From positions 310,001 through 374,000 of the forward strand of contig NZ_JAJHNP010000006.1 in NCBI RefSeq assembly GCF_020819595.1: 64,000 nt of DNA. Direction: 5' to 3'. A program made the translations under genes and the position numbers. The notes beneath the pieces were generated by a model. That model worked only from the letters and a program-made list of their open reading frames with translations. It was not told the origin of the DNA and made no database searches. This DNA is from Streptomyces barringtoniae (GTDB lineage: Bacteria; Actinomycetota; Actinomycetes; Streptomycetales; Streptomycetaceae). Below, piece by piece: positions 16,659 through 24,971 of this stretch; the first letter of the stretch is position 1; each line of letters starts with the position of its first letter.

Positions 16659-18586
16659 TGGCCGGGCCCATGGGACGCATGATGGCCGGGGGCGGCCCCG
16701 ACCAGCGCTCGATGGACTTCAAGGGGTCGGGCAAACGGCTCGTCTCCCTCTTCAAACCCGAACGGCTCACGATCTACGGCCTGCTGCTGTGCGTGGTCGT
16801 CAGCGTGACCCTCAGCGTGATCGGCCCGAAGATCCTCGGCAGGGCCACCGACCTGGTCTTCGCCGGCATCATCGGCCGGCAGATGCCGGCCGGGGCCACC
16901 AAGCAGCAGGTCCTCGACCAGATGCGGGCCCATGGCAGGGGCTCCGTCGCGGACATGCTGAAGAGCACCGACTTCACGCCCGGCAAGGGCATCGACTTCG
17001 GTGCCGTCGGCAACATCCTGCTGCTCGCGCTCTGTACGTTCCTGGTCGCCGGCCTGCTGATGGCGGTGGCCACCCGGCTGGTCAACCGGGCCGTGAACCG
17101 CACGATGTACCGGATGCGCGAGTCGGTGCAGGCGAAGCTGTCGCGGCTGCCGCTGTCGTACTTCGACAAGCGCCAGCGCGGCGAGGTGCTCTCCCGCGCC
17201 ACCAACGACATCGACAACATCGGGCAGACGCTCCAGCAGTCGATGGGCCAGCTGATCAACTCGCTGCTGACCATCATCGGCGTGCTGGTGATGATGTTCT
17301 ACGTCTCCTGGATCCTGGCGCTGGTCGCCCTGGTCACCGTGCCGCTGTCGTTCCTGGTGGCCACCCGGGTCGGCAAGCGCTCGCAGCCGCACTTCGTGCA
17401 GCAGTGGCGCTCCACCGGCAAGCTGAACGCGCACGTCGAGGAGATGTACACCGGGCACACCCTGGTGAAGGTGTTCGGCCGGCAGCAGGAGTCGGCGCAG
17501 CAGTTCGCCGAGCAGAACGAGGCGCTGTACCAGGCCGCGTTCAGGGCGCAGTTCAACAGCGGCGTCATGCAGCCGCTGATGATGTTCGTGTCGAACCTGA
17601 ACTACGTCCTGGTGGCGGTGGTCGGCGGTCTGCGGGTCGCATCCGGTGCCCTGTCCATCGGCGACGTCCAGGCCTTCATCCAGTACTCGCGGCAGTTCTC
17701 GATGCCGCTGACGCAGGTCGCGTCGATGGCGAACCTGGTGCAGTCCGGTGTCGCCTCGGCCGAGCGGATCTTCGAACTCCTGGACGCGGAGGAGCAGGAG
17801 GCGGATCCGGTGCCGGGCGAGCGGCCCGCGGAGCTGCGCGGGCGGGTGCGGCTGGAGCACGTGTCCTTCCGGTACGACCCGGAGAAGCCGCTGATCGAGG
17901 ACCTCTCGCTCACGGTGGAGCCCGGTCACACGGTGGCGATCGTCGGCCCGACGGGTGCGGGCAAGACCACGCTGGTCAACCTGCTGATGCGGTTCTACGA
18001 CGTCTCCGGCGGCCGGATCGCCCTCGACGGGGTCGACATCCGGAGGATGTCCCGGGACGAACTCCGTTCCGGTATCGGCATGGTGCTGCAGGACACCTGG
18101 CTGTTCGGCGGCACGATCGCGGAGAACATCGCGTACGGGGCGTCCAGGGAGGTCACCCGCGGGGAGATCGAGGAAGCGGCACGGGCGGCCCACGCCGACC
18201 GTTTCATCCGCACCCTGCCCGACGGGTACGACACCGTGATCGACGACGAGGGCACGGGTGTCAGCGCGGGTGAGAAGCAGCTCATCACCATCGCGCGGGC
18301 GTTCCTGTCCGACCCGACGATCCTGGTGCTGGACGAGGCGACGAGTTCGGTCGACACCCGCACCGAGGTGCTGATCCAGAAGGCGATGGCGAAGCTGGCG
18401 GCGGGGCGGACGTCGTTCGTGATCGCGCACCGGCTGTCGACGATCCGGGACGCGGACACGATTCTCGTCATGGAGAACGGATCGATCGTGGAACAGGGTG
18501 CGCACGCCGAGCTGTTGGCGGCCGACGGTGCGTACGCCCGGCTGTACAAGGCCCAGTTCGCGCAGGCTGTGGCCGAGGTGGACTAG
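16658..18586 (+). CDS. ABC exporter half-transporter, subunit B (catalytic)
   Basis: 642 aa. A short Met/Gly-rich N-terminus (MAGPMGRMMAGGGP) leads into a six-helix domain with a ~55-residue insert between the first two helices (GRQMPAGATKQQVLDQMRAHG), a hallmark of the larger subunit in heterodimeric exporters. The NBD has Walker A GPTGAGKTT, an unusual signature GVSAGEKQ, consensus Walker B ILVLDEATSSVD with catalytic Glu, and H-loop IAHRLS. Together with subunit A it should form a TM287/288-type exporter with one active ATP site. The pair ends at a bidirectional hairpin against the sigma factor gene. Confidence 0.92.
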   Translation: MAGPMGRMMAGGGPDQRSMDFKGSGKRLVSLFKPERLTIYGLLLCVVVSVTLSVIGPKILGRATDLVFAGIIGRQMPAGATKQQVLDQMRAHGRGSVADMLKSTDFTPGKGIDFGAVGNILLLALCTFLVAGLLMAVATRLVNRAVNRTMYRMRESVQAKLSRLPLSYFDKRQRGEVLSRATNDIDNIGQTLQQSMGQLINSLLTIIGVLVMMFYVSWILALVALVTVPLSFLVATRVGKRSQPHFVQQWRSTGKLNAHVEEMYTGHTLVKVFGRQQESAQQFAEQNEALYQAAFRAQFNSGVMQPLMMFVSNLNYVLVAVVGGLRVASGALSIGDVQAFIQYSRQFSMPLTQVASMANLVQSGVASAERIFELLDAEEQEADPVPGERPAELRGRVRLEHVSFRYDPEKPLIEDLSLTVEPGHTVAIVGPTGAGKTTLVNLLMRFYDVSGGRIALDGVDIRRMSRDELRSGIGMVLQDTWLFGGTIAENIAYGASREVTRGEIEEAARAAHADRFIRTLPDGYDTVIDDEGTGVSAGEKQLITIARAFLSDPTILVLDEATSSVDTRTEVLIQKAMAKLAAGRTSFVIAHRLSTIRDADTILVMENGSIVEQGAHAELLAADGAYARLYKAQFAQAVAEVD

Positions 18587-18591
18587 CCGAG

Positions 18592-18621
18592 CGGGGGCCG
18601 CCGGCGGGCGGGCGGCCCCCG
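18592..18621. terminator. Bidirectional hairpin between ABC exporter and sigma factor genes
   Basis: An 11-bp GC stem (18592-18602 with 18611-18621), 8-nt loop, filling the 36-bp gap between convergent genes. Confidence 0.6.
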
Positions 18622-18622
18622 T

Positions 18623-19783
18623 TCAGTCCAGGTAACCCCTCAACTGGTCCGCGAAGGCATGGTCCCGGAGCTTGTTGAGGGTCTTGGACTCGATCTGCCG
18701 TATCCGCTCCCGGGTCACCCCGAACAGCCGGCCTATCTCCTCCAGCGTGCGGGGCCGGCCGTCGATGAGCCCGTAGCGGAGCTGTACGACCTTCCGCTCC
18801 CGCTCGCCGAGGGTGGAGAGGACGGCCTCCAGGTGCTCCCTCAGCAGCAGGAACGCCGCCGACTCCACGGGGCTCGCGGCATCCCCGTCCTCGATCAGGT
18901 CGCCGAGGGCGACGTCGTCCTCCTCGCCGACCGGGGCGTGCAGCGAGACCGGTTCCTGGGCGAGGCGCAGCACCTCGGAGACCCGCTCGGGCGGCAGGTC
19001 GAGGTGCGCGGCGACCTCGTCGGGCGTCGGCTCGTACCCCCGCTCCTGGAGCATGCGCCGCTGGACGCGCACGACCCGGTTGATCAGCTCGACCACGTGC
19101 ACCGGGACCCGTATGGTGCGGGCCTGGTCGGCCAGGGCCCGGGACATGGCCTGGCGGATCCACCAGGTGGCGTACGTCGAGAACTTGTAGCCGCGGGCGT
19201 AGTCGAACTTCTCCACCGCCCGGATCAGCCCGAGGTTGCCCTCCTGCACCAGGTCGAGCATGGTCAGGCCGCGGCCGATGTACCGCTTGGCGACGGACAC
19301 GACGAGCCGCAGGTTGGCCTCGATGAGCCGCCGCTTGGCCATCCGCCCCATGACCACGAGCCGGTCCAGGTCGAGCGCCAACTGGCTGTCCAGATCGGGC
19401 GTGCTGCCGAGCTTCTCCTCCGCGAACAGTCCGGCCTCGACCCTGCGGGCCAGCTCGACCTCCTCGGCGGCGGTGAGCAGCGGGATACGGCCGATCTCGC
19501 GCAGGTACTGGCGGAACAGGTCGGCGGAGGGCCCGCCGGTGTCGGCCCGCGCCGACACCGGTGTCTCGACGGGCTCGGCGGCCTCCTCGGGCTCCTCGGC
19601 GAGCGCTTCCGCCGGTGGTTCCGTGGGTTCGGCGGGCACCGCCTCCGGGTGAAGGGCGGCGCGGCTCTGCGGGGGCACGGCCACGAGTACGTCCGTCTCC
19701 GCGTCCGGCTCGTCAGCGGTCATGGCGGTGGTGCTGGTGGCACTGGTCGCGCTGTCGGTCTGGGTGAGGGTCTGGGTCTGCAC
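18623..19783 (-). CDS. hrdA: Principal-type (group 1/2) RNA polymerase sigma factor, HrdA-like
   Basis: 386 aa from GTG 19783, supported by GGAGG 8 nt upstream. The first ~100 residues are Ala/Glu/Pro-rich. Region 1.2 ([18 protein letters not shown]), region 2 ([27 protein letters not shown], then [14 protein letters not shown]), region 3 and region 4 with its HTH ([28 protein letters not shown]) are all complete. The sequence fits the Streptomyces Hrd family; the N-terminus is shorter than HrdB, and the gene order beside dnaG and an ABC exporter pair matches hrdA as I remember it. HrdA is a non-essential sigma with -10/-35 specificity close to HrdB. A long inverted repeat lies 81-145 nt upstream of the start. 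Confidence 0.88.
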   Translation of the reverse strand: MQTQTLTQTDSATSATSTTAMTADEPDAETDVLVAVPPQSRAALHPEAVPAEPTEPPAEALAEEPEEAAEPVETPVSARADTGGPSADLFRQYLREIGRIPLLTAAEEVELARRVEAGLFAEEKLGSTPDLDSQLALDLDRLVVMGRMAKRRLIEANLRLVVSVAKRYIGRGLTMLDLVQEGNLGLIRAVEKFDYARGYKFSTYATWWIRQAMSRALADQARTIRVPVHVVELINRVVRVQRRMLQERGYEPTPDEVAAHLDLPPERVSEVLRLAQEPVSLHAPVGEEDDVALGDLIEDGDAASPVESAAFLLLREHLEAVLSTLGERERKVVQLRYGLIDGRPRTLEEIGRLFGVTRERIRQIESKTLNKLRDHAFADQLRGYLD

Positions 19784-19863
19784 GGGGGCGACCTCCAGGA
19801 TGATCGCTGCTGAAGGTTGTGCGGCAGCGGTACTTCGGGAGCGGAGAGTCGACGGCCTGCGCT

Positions 19864-19928
19864 CCTGGGGCCTGTCCGACGATGCCAGGCGTCGCGGGGC
19901 AGGCGGGAATCGTCGGACAGGCCCCAGG
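19864..19928. repeat. 65-bp element with 20-bp perfect inverted ends upstream of hrdA
   Basis: The arm 19864-19883 (CCTGGGGCCTGTCCG...) is the exact reverse complement of 19909-19928, with a 25-bp centre. It sits between the divergent hrdA and 20077 genes. It could be a leader hairpin of hrdA, a regulator site, or the footprint of a small terminal-inverted-repeat element; no clear target duplication is visible. Confidence 0.8.
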
Positions 19929-20076
19929 GACTCGGGCACCGGACCCAGTGTGGAGTACGACACATCCCCGCCACGAGGGGCTTGCGGTGACTTTTTGCGT
20001 CCGGTTCGTGACCGGTTGGTGATCCGCGGCGGAAATCCGGGCGCCGTATCCGGCCTTCATCTGGGAGGATCCCCGG

Positions 20077-20703
20077 GTGTCCGGACTCCTGTACGAAACC
20101 CATGTCACCGTCCACTGCGCCGATCCCGCCGAGACGGAGCGGCTGCGCGGCTGGGCGGACACGGCCGGGCTGAAGCTGACGCACGTCGTGCTGGCCCGCG
20201 GCCGGATGCGGGACCAGCCGATGCTGACCCTGGCCGGTTCGGCCACGTACGCCGAACAGTCGGCGCGCGCGGAGGGGACGGTGGCGGCGCTGCGGTCGGC
20301 CGGTTTCACGCCGGTCCGGGTGAAGGCGGAGTCGGCGCCGTGGGCACCGGAGGTGCCGGACGGGCCGTGCGGGGGCGGGCGGTACTTCGAGCACCACGTG
20401 AAGCTGCTCCTGGACGCGGAGACCGACCTGGCCTCGTTGGCCGCACGGGTCGTCCCGCACGGCGCGCACCTGTCGTGGAACGCACGCCGGGTGGGCGGGG
20501 GCGGACGGCACGAGCGGTTCGTGACGCAGCGCTGCCGGGGTGTCCGCGACGCGGAGGCCGAAGCAGCTCTGCGTCTGCTGCTCTCGGAGCTCGACGGGTT
20601 CGAGGTCCTGTCCGTGGAGCGGGAGTTCGTGCTGTACGACAGCGACGAGTCGGTGGACGACGGATGGATCGAGGAGCCGGTGGTTCAGGGGGTGCGGGGA
20701 TGA
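20077..20703 (+). CDS. Protein of unknown function built from two copies of one domain; coupled to a nucleotidyltransferase
   Basis: 208 aa, GTG 20077 with GGGAGGA upstream. Two halves share a pattern: residues ~5-86 (YETHVTVHCADP ... LRSAGFTPVRVKAES) and ~106-193 (FEHHVKLLLDAE ... LSELDGFEVLSVEREF). Each has an opening (Y/F)ExHV strand, a middle G-x-L strand, a conserved (M)LT or FVT strand, an Ala-rich helix and a closing GF-V-V-E strand, as in a duplicated ferredoxin-like fold. I know no named family. Its stop overlaps the ATG of the AbiEii-like gene (ATGA), so the two products are probably made in fixed ratio. A partner, antitoxin or substrate-carrier role is inference from this coupling. 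Confidence 0.85.
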   Translation: MSGLLYETHVTVHCADPAETERLRGWADTAGLKLTHVVLARGRMRDQPMLTLAGSATYAEQSARAEGTVAALRSAGFTPVRVKAESAPWAPEVPDGPCGGGRYFEHHVKLLLDAETDLASLAARVVPHGAHLSWNARRVGGGGRHERFVTQRCRGVRDAEAEAALRLLLSELDGFEVLSVEREFVLYDSDESVDDGWIEEPVVQGVRG

Positions 20704-21641
20704 GCGGGACGGATCGGGAACGGCCCACCGGGGATGTGCCTCGGACACTGACCTGGATACCGGGCGACGACGTGACCCAGCGCCCCGTCTTCGAACCGGC
20801 CCTGAAGCAGCACCAGAACGCCTACCGGGCCACCGACCCCGCTTTCGCCGACCCGGAGCGCGGCGAGGCGTGGCGTACGGCCCGGCGGCAGGCGCTGCAC
20901 CTGGTCCTGGCCGCGATCGGGGACTCCGAGTGGGCCGAGTCCCTGGTGCTGCGCGGCAGTGTGCTGATGTCGCTGTGGTTCGGGGAGGCGGCCCGCGAGC
21001 CCGGTGACCTGGACTTCGTCGTCGTACCGGCGGACTGGGGGATCGAGGAGGCGCGCACGACCCGGATGCTCGACGGCATCGCGGAGGCGGCGCAGGCGCG
21101 GGCGGCGGACGCGGCAGGAGTGAGGTTCGCGGCCCGGAGCACCCTCGTGGAGGACATCTGGACCTACGACCGTGTACCCGGCCGCCGCATGCTCCTGCCC
21201 TGGTCGGCACCCGGCCTGCCCGGCGGGCACGTGCAGCTGGACTTCGTCTTCAACGAGGAGCTGCCCGAGCAGCCCGCGCCGGTCGAACTGCCCGGCCCGG
21301 CCGTGCTGTTGGCCGCGTCCCCCGCGCTGTCGCTGGCCTGGAAGCTGATGTGGCTGATCGACGACATGCATCCGCAGGGCAAGGACCTGTACGACGCCGT
21401 GCTGCTGGCCGAATCCCACCCGCTTCCCTACGACCTGCTGCTGCGGGTCTTCCAGCTCTCGGGCAGCGCCGACTCGTCCGGCCGGGACCGCGACCTGGTC
21501 ACCCTGCGGGAGGTGGCACAGGCCGCGGGGTACGCCGAGTGGGACCACTTCGTCACCGAGTACCCGCGCTTCGCCCACCGCGGGCGCGAGTTCGCGAAGC
21601 GGCTGGTACAGGCGGTGACACCGACCTTCGCGGGCCGTTAG
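20700..21641 (+). CDS. AbiEii/AbiGii-like nucleotidyltransferase
   Basis: 313 aa, ATG 20700 overlapping the previous stop. The nucleotidyltransferase core is visible: LVLRGSVLMSLWFGE (Gly-Ser motif), then REPGDLDFVVV with the paired catalytic Asp, a third acidic residue in VQLDFVFNEE, and a downstream AWKLMWLIDDMHPQGKDLYDA segment matching the K...KDLYD helix of AbiEii-type proteins. AbiEii enzymes transfer nucleotides and act as toxins of type IV toxin-antitoxin and abortive-infection systems, normally next to an HTH antitoxin AbiEi. Here the partner is instead the duplicated-domain protein. The stop overlaps the dnaG stop on the other strand by 4 bp. Confidence 0.8.
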   Translation: MSGTDRERPTGDVPRTLTWIPGDDVTQRPVFEPALKQHQNAYRATDPAFADPERGEAWRTARRQALHLVLAAIGDSEWAESLVLRGSVLMSLWFGEAAREPGDLDFVVVPADWGIEEARTTRMLDGIAEAAQARAADAAGVRFAARSTLVEDIWTYDRVPGRRMLLPWSAPGLPGGHVQLDFVFNEELPEQPAPVELPGPAVLLAASPALSLAWKLMWLIDDMHPQGKDLYDAVLLAESHPLPYDLLLRVFQLSGSADSSGRDRDLVTLREVAQAAGYAEWDHFVTEYPRFAHRGREFAKRLVQAVTPTFAGR

Positions 21642-23545
21642 AGCGCCTCCGCGCCCCGCTCCCGCAGGGCCTGGTCGTACTGCTGCAGCACCCACATCTC
21701 GTTCTGTACGGCGGCCAGCTGGGCCGGGTCGCCGCCGGTGGCGAGGCGGGTCAGCTGGGACTGGATGTCGTGGATGCGGCGTTCGACGGCGCGGCGGCGG
21801 ATCTGGACCAGGACCGTGCCGGCGTAGGTCTCGTCCACCGTGCGGCGCAGGATCGGCTCCACGGCCAGCTCGGTGACCATCGCGCGGACGGTGTCGTCGG
21901 ACGCGGCCTCGCGGACCCGGACCAGGTACTCCTGCGGGTCCTGGACACCGTACTCCGCGCCGCCCGCCTCCGCGATCGTCTGGCGCACGGCCGCGTACGG
22001 CGGCGCGGTGAACTCGTCCGTGCCGTACGCGTCGAAGGCCGGGGAGACCAGCTCGGGGCGCTGCAGGGCGAGCTTGAGCAGTTCGCGTTCGGCGGCGTAG
22101 ACCGGATTGCGCAGGGTCAGTGCCGGGCCGCTGCCGGCCGGGCGCGGCGCCGCCGCCCACTGCTGCTCCGCGCCGCGCGACCGGCTCTGCTGCTGCGGGC
22201 CCTTGCCCCCCTCCCGCGCCCAGCGGGCCAGCTGGGCCACGCGCCGGACCACGAACTGGGTGTCGAGGATGCCGAGCATGCCGGCCAGTTCGACGGCGAC
22301 CTCGTGCTGGGCGCCGCTGTTCTTGATGCGGGCGACGATCGGCGCGGCCTCGTCCAGCGCCGCCGCCCGGCCTGCCGGGGTGTCCAGGTCGTACCGGCTC
22401 AGGATCTGGCGGAGCGCGAACTCGAAGAGGGGGGTGCGCGGTTCGGCCAGGTCCGCCACCGCCTCGTCGCCCTTGGCCAGGCGCAGCTCGCACGGGTCCA
22501 TGCCGTCGGGCGCGATCGCGATGTAGGTCTCGGCGGCGAACTTCTGGTCGTCCTCGAAGGCGCGCAGGGCCGCCTTCTGGCCGGCCGCGTCGCCGTCGAA
22601 GGTGAAGATGACGCGTGCGCTGCCGTTGTCCATCAGCAGCCGGCGGAGGATCTTGATGTGGTCGCCGCCGAAGGCGGTACCGCAGGTCGCGATGGCCGTG
22701 GTCACTCCGGCCAGGTGGCAGGCCATGACGTCGGTGTAGCCCTCGACGACGACCGCGCGGCTGCTCTTCGCGATCTCCTTCTTCGCCAGGTCGATGCCGT
22801 ACAGCACCTGGCTCTTCCTGTAGATCGCCGTGTCGGGCGTGTTCAGGTACTTCGGGCCGTTGTCCGCCTCGTACAGCTTGCGGGCGCCGAAGCCGACGAC
22901 CTCGCCGCCGATGTCCCGGATCGGCCACATCAGGCGGCCCCGGAAGCGGTCGATGGGTCCGCGCCGGCCCTCCTGGGAGAGGCCGGACAGGAGCAGCTCC
23001 TTGTCGGAGAATCCCTTGCCGCGCAGGTAGCGGGTGAGGTGGTCCCAGCCCTGGGGGCTGTAGCCGACGCCGAAGTGGACGGCGGCGGACTGGTCGAAGC
23101 CGCGCTCGGCGAGGAAGACCCGGCCGGTCTCGGCCTCGGGGCTGGTGGCGAGCTGCTCGGCGTACCACTGCGCGGCGATCTTGTGCGCCTCGACCAGGCG
23201 GATGCGCTCGCCGCGCTGGTGGGCCGGGTTGTACCCGCCCTCCTCGTAACGCAGCGTGATGCCGGCCTGGGCGGCGAGCCGCTCCACCGCCTCCGAGAAG
23301 GAGAGGTGGTCCACCTTCATCACGAAGGTGATGGTGTCGCCGCCCTCCTGGCAGCCGAAGCAGTGGAAGAGTCCCTTGCCCGGGCTGACCTGGAAGGACG
23401 GCGACTTCTCGTCGTGGAACGGGCACAGCCCCTTGAGGTTGCCGCCGCCCGCGTTGCGCAGCTGGAGGTACTCGGAGACCACGGCGTCGATCGGGACCGC
23501 GTCCCGTACCGCCTTCACGTCCTCGTCGTTGATCCGTCCTGCCAC
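21638..23545 (-). CDS. dnaG: DNA primase
   Basis: 635 aa, normal for actinobacterial DnaG. The N-terminal CHC2 zinc finger is intact (C41-x2-H44 in CPFH, C62-x2-C65 in CFGC). The TOPRIM core has VVVEGYTDVMA and FTFDGDAAGQKA, followed by the C-terminal helical DnaB-interaction region. It makes RNA primers at the replication fork. GTG 23545 has no SD; a TAGAAT sits 6 nt upstream, which suggests a leaderless transcript. The upstream flavoprotein gene is 56 bp away on the same strand. Confidence 0.97.
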   Translation of the reverse strand: MAGRINDEDVKAVRDAVPIDAVVSEYLQLRNAGGGNLKGLCPFHDEKSPSFQVSPGKGLFHCFGCQEGGDTITFVMKVDHLSFSEAVERLAAQAGITLRYEEGGYNPAHQRGERIRLVEAHKIAAQWYAEQLATSPEAETGRVFLAERGFDQSAAVHFGVGYSPQGWDHLTRYLRGKGFSDKELLLSGLSQEGRRGPIDRFRGRLMWPIRDIGGEVVGFGARKLYEADNGPKYLNTPDTAIYRKSQVLYGIDLAKKEIAKSSRAVVVEGYTDVMACHLAGVTTAIATCGTAFGGDHIKILRRLLMDNGSARVIFTFDGDAAGQKAALRAFEDDQKFAAETYIAIAPDGMDPCELRLAKGDEAVADLAEPRTPLFEFALRQILSRYDLDTPAGRAAALDEAAPIVARIKNSGAQHEVAVELAGMLGILDTQFVVRRVAQLARWAREGGKGPQQQSRSRGAEQQWAAAPRPAGSGPALTLRNPVYAAERELLKLALQRPELVSPAFDAYGTDEFTAPPYAAVRQTIAEAGGAEYGVQDPQEYLVRVREAASDDTVRAMVTELAVEPILRRTVDETYAGTVLVQIRRRAVERRIHDIQSQLTRLATGGDPAQLAAVQNEMWVLQQYDQALRERGAEAL

Positions 23546-23551
23546 GCGTGA

Positions 23552-23557
23552 ATTCTA
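23552..23557 (-). promoter_or_regulatory. Candidate -10 box for a leaderless dnaG transcript
   Basis: TAGAAT read leftward, ending 6 nt before the dnaG GTG; no SD lies between them. No convincing -35 box. Confidence 0.4.
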
Positions 23558-23601
23558 CGGGGGTGCACCGACAGCCCCGGTGTTCCCGTTGTTCCCGGTG
23601 G

Positions 23602-24867
23602 TCAGGAAACGAGGCCGTCCAGGGGGACGTGCGGGTCGGCCAGGGCCTCCGTGTTCACGCGGGCCTTGGAACGGATCAGTTTCTGGATCTGCTCTGTGAC
23701 ATCCCACACGTTCACGTTCATCCCGGCCAGCACGCGTCCCTCCTTCACCCAGAACGCGATGAACTCCCGCTTCCCGGCGTCGCCCCGGATCACCACCTCG
23801 TCGTACGACCCGGCCGGCGCCCAGCCGCTGTACTCCATGCCCAGGTCGTACTGGTCGGTGAAGAAGTACGGCACGCGGTCGTACGTCACGTCCTGGCCCA
23901 GCATCGCGCGGGCCGCCGCCGGGCCGCCGTTCAGCGCGTTCGCCCAGTGCTCGACCCGCAGCCGGGTGTCGAACAGGGGGAGGGGGAAGTTCGCCACGTC
24001 GCCGGCCGCGTAGATGTCCGGGTCGGACGTGCGCAGCCGTTCGTCGACGGCGATGCCGCCGCCGTTCGCCCGGTCGGCGATCTCCAGGCCCGCCGCCTCG
24101 GCGAGGCCGACGCGCGGGGCCGCGCCGATCGCGGCGAGGACGTCGTGCGCCGGGTGTTCCTCGCCGTCGTCGGTGCGCACCGCGAGGACCATGCCGTCCT
24201 GGCCGACGATCTCGGTGAGCTCCCGCCCGAAGTGGAAGCGGACACCGTGCTCGCGGTGCAGTTCCGCGAAGACGCCGCCGAGCTCGGGGCCGAGGACGCC
24301 GTGCAGCGGGGTCGGACCGTGTTCGATCACGGTCACCTCCGCGCCGTACTCGCGGGCCGCCGCCGCGACCTCCAGGCCGATCCAGCCGGCGCCCGCGATC
24401 ACGATGTGCCCGTTGTCCCGGCCGAGGGCCGCAAGGACGCCCTTGAGGCGCTCGGCGTGCGCGAGCCGGCGCAGATGGTGCACGCCCGCCAGGTCGGTGC
24501 CCGGGATGTCCAGGCGGCGGGGCTCGGCGCCGGTGACGAGCAGCAGCTTGTCGTAGCGGACGAGGGTGCCGTCGTCGCCGAAGCGGACCGTCTTCGCGCC
24601 GCGGTCGATGCGGTCCACGAACTGGCCGAGGTGCAGCTCGATGTCGTTCTGCGCGTACCAGGCCGGTTGGTGCACGAAGACGCTGTCGCGCTCCTCCTTG
24701 CCGAGCAGATAGCCCTTGGACAGCGGCGGTCGCTCGTAGGGGTGGTCACGCTCGTCACTGATCAGTATCACCCGGCCGGTGAAGCCCTCCGCCCGGAGCG
24801 TCTCGGCCGCCTTCGCGCCGGCGAGACCGCCCCCGACGATGACGAATGTCTGATCCGCGTCGACCAC
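23602..24867 (-). CDS. FAD/NAD(P)-dependent ferredoxin-reductase-type oxidoreductase
   Basis: 421 aa. N-terminal FAD Rossmann motif TFVIVGGGLAGAKAAETL, PYERPPLSKGYL, LLVTGAEPR, second Rossmann motif IVIAGAGWIGLEVAAAA for NAD(P)H, and DIYAAGDVANFP closing the FAD site, then a C-terminal reductase domain (DQYDLGMEYSGWAP). This is the putidaredoxin/rubredoxin reductase family, which passes electrons from NAD(P)H to a ferredoxin, often for P450s; no ferredoxin or P450 is adjacent. GTG 24867 has GAGGAGG upstream. It may be co-transcribed with dnaG downstream (56 bp). Confidence 0.9.
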   Translation of the reverse strand: MVDADQTFVIVGGGLAGAKAAETLRAEGFTGRVILISDERDHPYERPPLSKGYLLGKEERDSVFVHQPAWYAQNDIELHLGQFVDRIDRGAKTVRFGDDGTLVRYDKLLLVTGAEPRRLDIPGTDLAGVHHLRRLAHAERLKGVLAALGRDNGHIVIAGAGWIGLEVAAAAREYGAEVTVIEHGPTPLHGVLGPELGGVFAELHREHGVRFHFGRELTEIVGQDGMVLAVRTDDGEEHPAHDVLAAIGAAPRVGLAEAAGLEIADRANGGGIAVDERLRTSDPDIYAAGDVANFPLPLFDTRLRVEHWANALNGGPAAARAMLGQDVTYDRVPYFFTDQYDLGMEYSGWAPAGSYDEVVIRGDAGKREFIAFWVKEGRVLAGMNVNVWDVTEQIQKLIRSKARVNTEALADPHVPLDGLVS

Positions 24868-24971
24868 TTGATGCCTCCTCGTAAGGGTGCCGCCACATGC
24901 GAGCGTCCCGCACCGGGCGTGCTGCGGGAAGAGGGAGTGACCCGATCAGGCCACGGAGGGTCATGTTCCTC

